Below, one piece after another: positions 47,679 through 59,503 of a stretch of 64,000 nt of DNA. This DNA is from Aquanectria penicillioides. Lineage: Eukaryota; Ascomycota; Sordariomycetes; Hypocreales; Nectriaceae. Under the pieces are notes generated by a model, which was not told the origin of the DNA, ran no database searches, and saw nothing but the letters and a program-made list of their open reading frames with translations. Each line of letters starts with the position of its first letter. The first letter of the stretch is position 1. Where the stretch lies: positions 253,001 through 317,000 of the forward strand of contig PYIU01000005.1 of NCBI GenBank assembly GCA_003415625.1. The letters are read 5' to 3'. The position numbers and the translations under genes were made by a program.

Positions 47679-50600
47679 GGCCACAGGGCCAGATGGAGAT
47701 GACTTCAGTCCTCCAGATCGATCTGCCAGGCGCTACGCCGAGTCAGAGACTCTCGAATGCAAAAGATTGCGCCCGGTTGACGAGTGAATGGTGCCGGGAG
47801 CGATGATATCGGTAGCAACAGTGGCAAGTGAAGCGAGGGACAGGAGCGAGGCGTCGTGAACGAGTGCCTTTTGTCGTCGTCAGGGTCAGCTCGGCGACCG
47901 GGGCTTCGATCGAGGGGGGGTTCGTGGGATGGGATTCGGAGTGGAGGATCGCAGAAGTGCCTCAAGGGAGTATCGATTGGGTGAAGGATCAAGGAGAGCG
48001 AAAGGGGAAAAGGATGGGAGGCCCAAGGTGCGTTAATGGGCGTCGGGTGGTGTTTTAGGATGATGGCCGGGAGCGTTGGTGCGTTGGAGCGTTGGCGGTT
48101 GTGGTTGCCGTGTCTCGCGCAATGACAACGGAAGAGGTGTAAGGTCGGCAAAGACGGGCGAGGGAGAGGCACGGCGGATCGGGTTTCGGCAGTCAAAGAT
48201 GGTCGGATGCTCGTATCATCCAGGTTGGGGTTGGGGTGAGGTGAGATGTCGTGGCTTTGATTTACCTTGGAGTGAAGGTCGGGAGTCGGACAACGGCAGA
48301 ACGGCAGAGCGGCAGCATGCGTGCAGTGGACAGTGGGAAAAAAGTGGGAAGGCGCGAGTGGACGGGAAAGTTGAAGCGTTTTGTTGCACCCAGCAAATGG
48401 CAGGTGCGGTACGGTGCAGCGCGGGTGCGAGTTGGCGGCTGTGGCAGTGGGAGTGGGAGTGGAGGGAAGGAAGGAAGGAATGAATGAGAGAATGATGTTA
48501 GCCTGCAGGTCACACAGCACAGGGCAAGAGCCAGCGCGACAAGGGTCCCAGGGCAGCGGGAAGAGCCAGACCAGCGCCTGCCGATGTCTGTTCCTGCTCC
48601 GCCACCCATCTACAATGGGATATCCTGACGTACTGTACATACATACTACATGTCGGCAAGCCGTGTGTGTATGTACCTGCCTACCTGCCTACCTAGGTAC
48701 GGAGGTATTCAGCCGCAGCGAAGTCCAGCGCTTGGCGGCCCAGCAATTAGGGTACAGTACGCACCGCGTACTGTGCTGCAACTTACGGTCGTAGTTGGGA
48801 GTCGGGTCGGCCTCGTCGTCCCTTTGCATATACGCACACATGCATCATACAACATAGGTACCTGCCTACACACGGAGAGCATAGTACCTGCTCCGTACTG
48901 GGCTCGACATAGCGCGCAGGGCACGACGAGAGGTGGTGGCGGCCCGGACGAGATTTTTCGGTGGGGAAAAGTCGGCCGCGACCCTCGCCTTGGGAAGGTG
49001 CGCCCCAGCGCCCCCAGCTCGGAACAACCAAGCCGTAGTGCGTCGCACATAGCGTGGTCACGGCCAAGCTTCGCAGCGCAGCACGGCAAAGACGGCTTCT
49101 CCAAAGTCTTGGTGGCTTTTTTCTGGCCCTCTAACCCGACGGTCTGGCCCTGAGGGTTTGCAACTAGACGCTCATGCCATACAATGAAAAAGCCAAATTA
49201 TATCACTCAAAACGCATGCCCGGCATGGCGAGGGCGAAATGAAGCGTCGACAAAGTATACGACGCCAGCGCTCGCTGAGCCCAGAAATCGGGAATTCGGC
49301 TACGGGGGCGCTCCATCCTCGTGCTTCCAAGAGACACGTTCTTGTGCTTGGTGCCATGTACCGAGGACGGTCGACCACAGCATGTCACTGTTGCTCGCCC
49401 AAGTACTAGGTCCGGCCTATCTTGTTGTCTTGGCGGTCTTCTGCGAATAGCTGGCTCCTGGTCCGTCACTGCCTCGGGCCCTGGAGTCTTGGCTCGGCCC
49501 AGAGAGCCAGGGCGAGACAAAGAAAGAGACAGGGACAATGCGTGCTGAAATAACTCCCTTGACTCAAGGATCACCAACAACTTGCACATCAGCGCGCACC
49601 AGCTCGCACCCTTGGACCAGTATGGTTGCGCCGCCGTGGCCGTGAGTTGCCATTTTAACTCCGCGTAAACCGCAGCCACTATGTCGGTTGGTATGAACAA
49701 TTGCGACTTGTGCGCAGTGTTGCACCGCCTAGCATCAGTCGAATCAACCTTGGAGCAGCTCAGCTCAGGTCGTTGTGTAGCACGAGATGGAGGTGGAATC
49801 TGGATCTGGCAAGCAACCCCAAGCAGATTCTCCGAATCCGCCATCCCCTCGTTTCGTGTTGGTCCCCTATCGCTGCATTGCGCGTACTTACACACGTATT
49901 GCGTGTATGTTCGCATCTTCATTCACCGTTGCTGGGCCTGTACCTCGTTGTTCCTCTTGCTCGGAACAGACGGCACCGTAACGGCGTGATCGTCTCGGCG
50001 CCGCTGCCATCGATCCAATCTTGTGTTGGCCCCCAGCCGTGTCAAACCATGCGTCTTGACGGATTTGGCCTAGTTTTATTGCCGCTCTCAGATCAATCTC
50101 ACACAGGCTTTGATTCAACCAGGCATTTATTCATCCTGACCAAAGGTTGCTTCTTCACTTCCGCTACAGACGCCCATGCTAGGCTCCAGGTCGAAACGAG
50201 TTTGAAACCATAGCATTATTTTAATGCACCTTTTGGGGGTTTTTTTTTTTTATAATCGCTTCCAAGACCGGTTCATTGGCCCCTGCAGTTGGGCCTTTGC
50301 CACTCCGCAGCCAATGCCGCACTCAGCCGAGTCGACGCAATGACGTCGTCATTTGTGCAAATTACACTTCCGCTACGGATTAATCATTATCGGACACGGC
50401 ACTCTCGGGTTCTCTTAGACCCGAAGGTCGCTTAAAGCAGCGCGACTCCAATCCTTCCTTAGACGAGCTCCCCTGCTCATCACCGTTCCCTTGGCGAAGC
50501 ACAGAAGCAAGAGGTTTGCCTTAGGGCGTCTTCTCTGGTGCTTCTTGGGTCTCTTGGCTGCCGAGGAGCCGCATCTCGGCCGCTGGGCATCGAGCCCCCC

Positions 50601-51276
50601 CTTGTCAGCGGGCAGCAAATGCCGGCATCACATTACGAATTTCACAATCGTTTATCTCGCGCACCACTCATCCGCACCGCTCTATTTTCCGCCTTTTCTT
50701 TGCTTTGTATCTGAACCACTTTGCCCATATTTTGGCCTTGGGATTTCAAGACGGGTCCCAAAGCAGCGCGGGCCAGTAAAAAGCGTCGTTTGAGACACGT
50801 GGCTCTCCCCTTGCATGAGTCGTGGGGACAATGGCCCTTGCATAGAAACGACTCATTGAAGCCTGGTGCATCCCAAAGAAACCCAGCACCCAACCATCAA
50901 GCCCGGCGTCCGAGATGCCCGAGATCCGGATTATGGAACACTCAAGATGCGCAGTTTACGTATAGGGATTTGCGTTAGATCTTCGTGAGCTCAGGTCTGA
51001 TACTTCCCTCCTTATACCAGGGATAGTGAGTGAGTACCGGTACTCGCCGATCCCCCACCCCTGTTAGAATGGTCGCACACTGGAGGCGGAAACAGGACTA
51101 GATGCCGGCAATATCGTCGTTTATATTATACAAAGCTGCTAATCAGCGTTCTATTCTGTCAAGTAATGACTTGAAATTAGACATAAAACAAAATACCGCT
51201 TTAACTGGGAAATGTCCACGCCCTCCCTCATTAAACTCCACGATTCCTCGTTGTGTTCACGCTGGTTGAGTTCAGC
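47679..51276. promoter_or_regulatory. 3.6-kb spacer upstream of the OPT gene
   Basis: No supportable gene. The first kilobase is the OPT promoter and leader. It contains a TACCTAGGTA palindrome at 48690-48699 within a CCTACCTG-rich stretch. Several frames of 70-310 codons exist on both strands (for example 47705-48640 and 49203-49922), but they overlap one another and show no domain. Confidence 0.5.
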
Positions 51277-52387
51277 TTAGTTTGACAACGACTTCAGAAT
51301 ACCCTCAATATCTACAAAGGAGAGTTCAGTAAGTGTTTCGTCCCAGATACGGTCCCTCAAAGCCTCTCCTTCTCGTCCATAGACCAGCATGCTGTATCTG
51401 CAACAAATTGGATGTTAGTGCCTATTACTGTATCTAGGATCCGCCACATGACCCGCAAAGGTCAATTGCTTCACTGAGCGGATTGGGGTTCACTTACGGA
51501 TGAATCTTCCAGTCCATCAAATAGCTTCCGTGTGTTTCTTTGCCGCGGACTACTGCAGCATCGATGTAGGTGCTTGCACCTTGTTCCAAGGTTCGAGCAA
51601 CCAGAGACTTAACAAGCGAAAAGACGGCCTTGATTATGGGGTTGACGTTTCGATGCAAGTCCGTTCCCTTGATCAAGCCTGGGTCCACCAAGTTCACGAC
51701 AACGTCATCAGGGTTCACCCGCTCCGCTAGTTTGACAATCCAGAAATGCCCAATGGTCTTGGTGTAAGCATATGAATTTGTGTTCATGTTCTCTTTCTTG
51801 TCAAAATACGGGAGGACTTTTGCATCCTTGGCGCTCTCCATCTTCTCGGGAATCTGAGACGTTCCAGAGTTGACAATTGTCAAGCGGCCTGGCTTCCCAG
51901 TTGGTGCCCTTCGCTTCAAGACTGGGAGGAGAAGAGTCGCCAGCAGGCTTGTAGACAGGTAGTTCACCTGGAGCATAACCTCGTGGCCCTGCGGTGACAA
52001 CTTGAAGTATTGTTCGAGCGCACCCGCGTTGAGGATGACAAAATCGATCCGATTCAGGGTATCGCACTTGGTTGCAAAAGCCTGGATGCTTTCATATGAC
52101 AGCATGTCAAGCTGCCACACGTCGATGGTGGCCTTTCCAGAAGTCTTCTTTAGTTGAGCTGCGGCCGCTTCTCCCTTTGAAGGGGTTCGCACGGCGAGAA
52201 TCAAGTGTGAAAGGCCCATCTCCAGAAGACTCTGGGCACAGCGAAGCCCGAGTCCAGCGTTTCCACCCGTAATAATAGCTGTTTGGCCAGCCACGGATGT
52301 TCCCTTTGGAACCGGTACATACTTGGCGAACTGAGAATGAAAGAAACGGTAGGGACCTGGGGTCAAGTCGAGAGATTTGGGTACCAT
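51277..52387 (-). CDS. Short-chain dehydrogenase/reductase
   Basis: Two exons, 52387-51498 and 51397-51277, are joined over a phase-2 intron (GTAAGT donor, TGCAG acceptor), giving 336 residues. The Rossmann nucleotide-binding motif TGGNAGLG is at residues 40-47, LNAGAL matches the NNAG position, and YAYTK is the catalytic YxxxK. A Ser sits upstream in IVNSGTS, as expected for the triad. This layout is that of retinol-dehydrogenase-like or classical SDRs that reduce ketones or oxidise alcohols with NAD(P)H. The substrate is not determinable. I start at 52387 because the homologous region begins there. The frame is open up to 52588, but that upstream part lacks family resemblance. It is divergent from the transcription-factor-like gene across 0.7 kb, so the two may be co-regulated. 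Confidence 0.92.
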
Positions 52388-53074
52388 AGTGTTGGAATGA
52401 AACGGGTTATTTGCAATCAAGAATTCTTGGTTCTTAAGGTCAATTTGGATGTGAAGCGGCAAGTAAGTGCAAGAATGGTCGATTGTTTGATGAGGATGTG
52501 TGTCTGAATCTTCCTCTTCATTTTCCAAGATCTGTCCGTCCATTTTATCTGTTTTCCACCATCCTCCCAAGAGGCCGTGATGGCCCAAAATGGAAAATAA
52601 TCCATCGTTGCGCCTTGTTGTCCAGAATCATGAAGCTTAGAAATGACGTTTGAGCGGGACGATTCAAATGGTTCAAAGCCAAACTCCATTTGGGAAACAA
52701 TCAAGACTTTCAATCTCGTTCTACTCGATGCCAAGTTAGAAGACAACGAATCAGAGAGTCGCATCGACGGCGAAGGATCCATCGGCCGCCCATATGGGGC
52801 GCAGCTAGCAGCTTTGCCTCTTGACGCCTTCCCCGATTAGGAAAACAATCTGGGATTCCAAGTTCCACCTCGGCCCGGCCATTCGGACTTCGCGACGCAT
52901 GTCGGAAACTACACATCGATTGTTTTCCTTTCCTGGAAAACAATCAATTATTTCTTCTCAACATCTTCTTCACTGACGGCTTTAAGTTTTCAATAGACGG
53001 AGGTATTATACTTTCGATAAACCCGAGAACCAGCTCATCGCCGAAGATACATCATAATCTACTTCATCGACGTC
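52388..53074. promoter_or_regulatory. Divergent promoter between SDR and TF-like genes
   Basis: Two starts point apart across 0.7 kb, so both promoters must lie here. A repeated GGAAAACAAT-type segment appears at about 52840-52848 and 52934-52947, near the TF-like side. Nothing else is distinctive. Confidence 0.5.
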
Positions 53075-54831
53075 ATGATGCAATCAGGTTTCGCATCCCC
53101 CGCTCCCCTACCGCGTCGACGGGGCCGGAAGAAGCCACAGTCTAGGAGCCCGTCATCTCATGGCGCTACTATTTGTGCGTATTTCTTTTTCCATATTTCA
53201 GACCCGCTCTCCCCTTGTGGTCTGTTTCTTATGTGCGTGGTTAGCCAAAGAGTTCGAGTTCATCTCCTCGGACTCGATAGGGAAACCAGATCCCAACTCC
53301 CGAAAGTTCATCCGCAGCTTTGTCATGCGTGGAAAGAACACAAAGCGACAACCAAACAGCGCAAAACCCACCTTTGTAGCCTCAAGTCATGGCTCAACTG
53401 TCGAACTCAAACATGGTGATCGCTCCGATGGGCACAAGCCCGAGCTGACGACGGAAGCGGGTGGGGATTTCCATCCGGGCAAGCTCTTCAATCCACCGTG
53501 TCTCCCCGGGCTCCTTAGGATGCCCTCCGATTTAAACTTATTCCATTTCCCAGTTTCATTAGATGAGTCATCACGATACTTCATCTTTCGATGTAATACG
53601 CGCTCCGTATCTGTTTATCCACTTTAGCAGGGTTCTAATCAGCTTGATATAGTCTTAACCACCATCAAGGAGACCATGTACCCCGCCGAGTGGTGCTTCT
53701 ACTACGATCCTACAAAAGTGTGTTGGTTTCGTTGGCTTCTGGAAGACAAAACTTATCTGCAATCCGTCATCTTCATGGTCAGCGCGTTCCAGGACCTGGT
53801 CGATGCCCAAACCTCTCAAGCAGAAGGTAATGATGGTTGGACCCATCATTTCTCCCCTCGAACCCGGAACTGCCTCCGCCAAACGATAAATCTTCTTCAA
53901 GATAAACTCCATGACGAAGAAAAACAGCTTGACGACACTACTGCATCCGTTGTGGTCACATTAGCGATGGTAGCAGACGTTTCAGGCGACATGGAGGCGT
54001 TCGAAGCCCATGCGACAGGCCTCAGACAGATGGTGAAAATGCGCGGCGGGTTTCAAGGATTTAACCATAACCGCCAATTACAGGTCAAGTTTTGCCGGTA
54101 GGGTCCTTACCTGTTCGAGGATGATCAAAAGCTAACTCAGCACTTGTAGGGTGGACCTGGGGCGGTCTCTCAAATACGGCTGCAAGCCAGACATGTACGA
54201 CGGCAAGATCTCATGGGACCCGTTCCTGGAAACTGTGATAAAGGACCATTCTTTACCATATAACTTTACGGCCCCCCCTGTGATTCGAAGTTTAGTTGAG
54301 CACTGGGACTACAGACTCAAAAATGTGTTCAATGACATGAGAGATTTTTCGAACGTCGCCAACTCACTCATGCACGAAAACAGAAAACTCCCACCAGAAC
54401 TCTTTCAAGAAATCATGCTCTCGCTTCAGTATCGCCTCCTCCTGCTCCAGTATCCTGTGGACATCCAACCTCTCTCCGAGGCAATCCGACTAGGTCTCCT
54501 GGCCTTTGAGTCAACAGTCTTTCAGCAAGTCCCCAACACCAAGCTAAAGTCTGAGTTGTTCGCAAAGCAGCTCCAGGAGGCTCTAGAAATGTTTAAAATC
54601 ACAGACCCAGTCGACACCGACCTCAAACTATGGCTCCTTCTCGTGGCATCCATGGTCGTCTTCCAAGGCACTGAGGCATGGCTCGTTGAAGAGATCAATA
54701 AGTTGGTCGGTAATCAGACTTGGCCAGAAACCCGAAAGTGTGTCAAAGAGATTATGTGGATAGACGTAATCCACGATGAGCCAGGAAAAAATGCTTATAA
54801 GCTTGCACAGCAAGGACGTGTAGTATCATGA
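53075..54831 (+). CDS. Fungal-specific transcription factor-like protein (DUF3468/Fungal_trans_2 type), no zinc cluster
   Basis: I model four exons: 53075-53174, 53245-53592, 53653-54097 and 54150-54831 (524 residues). The first join makes [16 protein letters not shown], and the last (GTAGGG donor, CTAAC branch) makes [14 protein letters not shown]. Both fit the family and keep frame. The exon 2/3 junction is the least certain. The N-terminus is basic ([12 protein letters not shown]). It is followed by a conserved opening with an [17 protein letters not shown] box, then a helical region ([41 protein letters not shown]) that matches the Fungal_trans_2-type middle homology region. No Cys6 binuclear zinc cluster is present. 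The family is often annotated as a transcription factor or tachykinin-family protein, but DNA binding here is unproven. Its divergence from the SDR gene suggests local regulation. Confidence 0.75.
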
Positions 54832-55449
54832 ACGAGTTATTGCATATCTCCCTCTCATGGCAAACACAATTGAGTAGACGAGCCCGAACGAAGCATTTAC
54901 AGTCAAAAAATAGGGACTTTGGGCTTCACGGTAACATCCGGTCAGAGTTTGCTGAACAAACACCATTCAGGAAGAATAATCTACCTAGAAGCTGAAGCAC
55001 GAAAACCGTTCTGATAGCCTGCGAACAGGTTTCGGGAATAAAGCTCGGCATTTCCTCTGGCGTCTTTCATGCAGAATCACTGCATGGCCAGGAACAGTAA
55101 ACCATCTGCTATTTTGGCAGTGAGAAGCATGCATGGTCACATATCCCTCTGTGCAAATATCATCGGCAACATCAAGGTGCGGGATTGCCCGGTGTGCATA
55201 TGCGGGAACTCACCAATCATCACAATAAAAGGCACAAGCGGCCCAATTGAATTTTTGAATAAGCAAATAATTGATTCGGATTGGTCTTATTTTTTAAGTC
55301 TATTTCTTTGATTGTTACGAACACAGCGGGTGTTTGGTATGGTAGTCATTTTACTTGCGGATTGAAAGCGTGTGTTTGGATTGATGAATAACGAGAATCA
55401 ATACCGGATTGTATTAAGGCTGAATGCATGTTTGCGATATTTCTGAACG

Positions 55450-55692
55450 TCAGACTGCAAGCACCAATGCTCGCAGGCTTTCTGAGCTATGCCCTTTCCC
55501 CATGAAAAACTCACTTCTACAGAAATGTAAAGCAAAAGTTAGCATGTCGCTATGTAGTTTCTGAATGCCTCTGTTTGCATGTACTTCAAGTAAAACCCCT
55601 CTGGTCTCTGTTCCAGCATCTGCGATTGCCACACCCGTCCAATGCCTAATATTTGCACCGGCGGACGGCGAATCATGAGCTATGAGGAACAA
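55450..55692 (-). pseudogene. Possible gene relic or 5' exon of a small unknown protein
   Basis: From 55692 a frame of 80 codons opens with MFLIAHDSPSAGANIRHWTG and continues VAIADAGTETRGVLLEV. This resembles in spirit the start of small fungal proteins in which a HW-A/G-hydrophobic strand is followed by GTLxEV. I cannot name the family with confidence. Candidate introns (donor at GTACATGC with acceptor CTGTAG, or donor GTGAGT) lead quickly to stops, so the remainder is missing or decayed. It may equally be chance. It lies in the AT-richer block. Confidence 0.25.
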
Positions 55693-58600
55693 GGGGACAT
55701 TTATGGAGTCTGCGCCGTAGGCAGCAGGGAATGTGCTATTTCAATATGTTTTATGATACCTCTTGGAGAATCTGAACATCTCAAAGATGATTTGACTTGT
55801 CGAGCCTTGACGATCACATTGGCACATTTGCAAGCCTTGCACTGCACAATCTCATCTCACGTGAGAAGTTCAACACCATTCATCCAGTCATTCTCAACTA
55901 TCTACGGTCTTCAACTGTCAATGACGGTCTTCAGCATGTTCTGGCTGCTTCTTTTCGAGCTACTTCTCCAGGTCTTCGCGGTCGGCGCAGCGGCCTTCCC
56001 CTATTTCGCGGCTGTACTCATACTCCTTCGCCTCAGAGCATACTTTTATCAATATTTCATCAACCTTTGAAAATATTCATCACTAATCAGCCCAAATTCA
56101 TGTTTGCTCGACGAAGGCACGGTTGGAACATCCACCACGCATGAGAGAACGCCCACAGTTGACCATACTGTCAAGATTGAGGTTCAAGATACCGATATCG
56201 ATACTTGATTTGCATGAACTCAATCAGCTTGGCTTGTACATATCCAGCAATTCAAGGCCAACTAGAACCTCGAGCTGGAGTCAGGGAATGAGGTCGCCAA
56301 CACTGTCCTCATATCATCTCATCAGCAATCCCCGGTCGTAGTCTGTGACAGACGATCCTATTCAGTACCTCTGATATCTAGGGTTCGATGAAACAGTATA
56401 TTAGCCCATTCAGTCTCATAGTGGAAATAATGGTTTGAGAGAAAGGTGGTCGAAGAAATGTATGTCAGTGAGGCTGTGTGATAAGAGGAGTCCTGTTCAC
56501 GTCCATGCCCCTGCATGATCTTGTTGGCTTTTTGATCAAGTTATTTTATTCTAGCTATACATGCATGAAGGAAGGAGTTATGTGAGTTCTATAAAGATAC
56601 CATAGCAGGAGTAAATACGAAGTGGGATATATTGCAGTCTCAATTACAAAACGCAAAACAGTGATCTAGGGTAGTTGCACCACGCCCAACTCCGGTCTAA
56701 CTTGGAATGCGTGTTTTATTTCACCTTAATTTTGTAACAGGCTCTCACGCAATAGTCAAATTATTCTATTAAATTTGTTTTACGAGTTTGAGTAGACGAT
56801 CTGGTCATATTTCCATCGATAATTCCCTCCTGTCTGATACATCTGTGGTCATGTTGTCTAGTATGGCGATGGGGGAACAATGTTCTTGTCATGTGCATAA
56901 ACGATTAATTTGTCAATACCACAAAAGATCTCTAGATTCTGTGCCTATCGCAGACCTGAACGACATTTGTCTACTGTAGCAACCCTTATGTCGTACGAGT
57001 ATCATCTCGCTTGTCGATGAGACGGTTCACAATCGAGAACTCAAGCGAACCCGTCGACCTGCGTCACCCGAGCATCAAGTTTAATATTACCAGCGCCTGG
57101 AGAATAATAATGCAAACCCCAAGTAATGCCTAAAAGCTCCCGTAGGAATGCCGTGTTAGGGAGGTGAATGAAGTTGCATGTGATAATATCACACAACCGA
57201 ACTACGGCTCGCTTTCCTCGTGGTGGTAAATTTGAATGCCATTATTTGCAGAAACTAATGTAATCTCCGCTGGCTAATGACGATCCGTGCCTCGGAGCAT
57301 CTCACGGATGGAGTGAATACAAAACAAAAGATCCTGTCGATGAAGCAACCACGTATCACCATCGTTCAAGCCCAGTCACACGTAGAGGCAACAGGGACAC
57401 CTCTGCATGCCCCAATCATCTTGTGGTAGTTAGACACCGCAATTTGGAAATATGACGGCGTGATGGACGGATTAGACACCGATATGAGCCTTTTCGATAG
57501 GACAGCAGTCTGCATTCCCTGCATCCATGTGCGACTAGGCGGATCATTGTATCGTCCAGTGGTCTCTAAATTTCGATCTGCCGCTAGGCGTACACCTATT
57601 TTGATTGTCTCACCGCGTGTTTCTTTTTTTCTTCTGAGTTTGACCGGATGCTTGGATCTTTCAACGTCGTAACTTGCCACGAGGCAAAGACTTTTGCCCC
57701 CTTTGTGTCTCGAGAACCTAACCTACATGTAGTCCTGCGTATGATCTGCTCCCCAAGGGTCACCGGACGTGCGCAGACCCGTGCGAAGGATCCTTAGTAA
57801 AGCTCTGGTAATCGGGCACCACACTGACTCAAGCTCATATAACTCAACTGCTCTGGAGGCCCGTGGCCACGTATTGATCGTCGAGCCTAAGCATTTGAGA
57901 GGCGCATTCCGTCGTCTATAGCATTCGTCACGCTTGTGTAAACAGGCTCTGAAACTCAGCCTCAGACATAATATCCGACACATTGGGACAACCAACTCGT
58001 TTTCACACAGCCCTGCTGAAAGGTTGTAGGGCGAGACTTCGTCTTGCCCACATGCCCAATCGATTCATCGGCAGCATTTCACACGAGACAACGGGAATTT
58101 TTTTTTTAATTTTGGTCTCATTTGTTCTAAACACAATGATGACACGATCGCAGCTGAGTGGTCTTAGAATGCAGATCGAATTGATCTCAGTCATCTAGCC
58201 TGCCAGCCTTCCAGGGCTGAGAAAAAACCAAATAAGCCTTGGATCAAAAACATGGTTGCGGCTCTCACTGCGACATCGTACAAAAACGCCGAGATGCAGC
58301 ATCAGCATAGCAAGCCTCGCCCACATCAGCCCCGGCTACCTATATGACACGTTTTTATTGTTATCATTATTGCACCTTTTTTATTTATGTATTTCTCCCT
58401 TGCCAGCAATGTGGTACAGTCATCCGCGGCTTGACTGCCTGATCTGGACCTAATACACAGACCGTATCATCTCGTTACCGTTACGTTGTTGCCTTGATCT
58501 ACACCAACGGCAATCATGTGCGCTGCTCACCGAATCATACCTGGACGAAATGGATGCCTCATGGCTCCAGCCCTACCGGCAGCACCGGAGGAATACCGCA

Positions 58601-59398
58601 TGGCCGTGGGATCCGCAAACCCGGTCCAGCCGGCACGTCGTAGTTCCGCGTCTCATCTGAACTTGGTTCCGCCTGGTGAGGTTTGCGAGAGCTTGCCAGC
58701 ACGCTAGCTTCGGAGTTTAGCAAGCGGGTGGGAATCAATGCCTCGGCTTCCTTTCAGATTATGACGTGAGGCTAGACTGGGTTTATCAACGATCATCCCC
58801 CTTGCTGGCCGTCAATCCTTACCGACGGTCCTACGATAGCGGTCCTGAAACCCCCCTTGATCGCTGGGCTCCCACGCTCCCCACACATGTTCTCCTCTCC
58901 CCTTGCTGCCGGGACTCGCTCTCGATCCCATTCCCTTGACATTTCACGGGGAGGTTTCCCAGAAGGAGGAGTGGGGTCCGCCTTACAGCCCAGCCCGGGC
59001 CCGGAGGACAGCCCTGTCGAAAACGGACCGCCAACTGAGTGTTGCAGCACGCAAAGAGACTCTCCGGCGGAGATTGTGTTATCGGGCCAAGGGTCATAAA
59101 AGCGTCTAGATATACTATCCATTACGTAGTCTTTCATAGAAGTCTTCTCTTTTCCCTCGCCGGCCGTGTTGCTATCGATCCACGGCTGACGCATCGACCT
59201 TACACTGAGAGTGGAGCGCCGTTCCGCACCGCGATATGCCGTGGGTGAGGGTGTAACGGCGGCACTTCAGGCGACCCTGGTCCGGCAAGGCTTGAATCGC
59301 TCAACGCCGCGGTCGAGCCGACTCGATGTGAATAGGAAACACAACACGGTTTGCATTCCAAGGTCCAACCACGTTGTGCCTGTAAGTGTCAGTCTCGC

Positions 59399-59400
<2 letters not shown>

Positions 59401-59439
<39 letters not shown>

Positions 59440-59503
59440 CGGTGCACACATGAAACAACAATTCAGGATGCACACACACACACACACAGACACACACACA
59501 CAC
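59401..59503. repeat. (TG)n and (CA)n tracts in inverted arrangement
   Basis: A 36-bp TG tract (59401-59436) is followed after about 34 bp by a CA tract (59471-59503). Read on one strand they are complementary and could pair into a long hairpin or adopt Z-DNA. Confidence 0.9.

Noticed and set aside
52388..52588. 67-codon N-terminal extension of the SDR
   Set aside because: Open in frame but unlike the family. The ATG at 52387 gives the normal start before the Rossmann fold.
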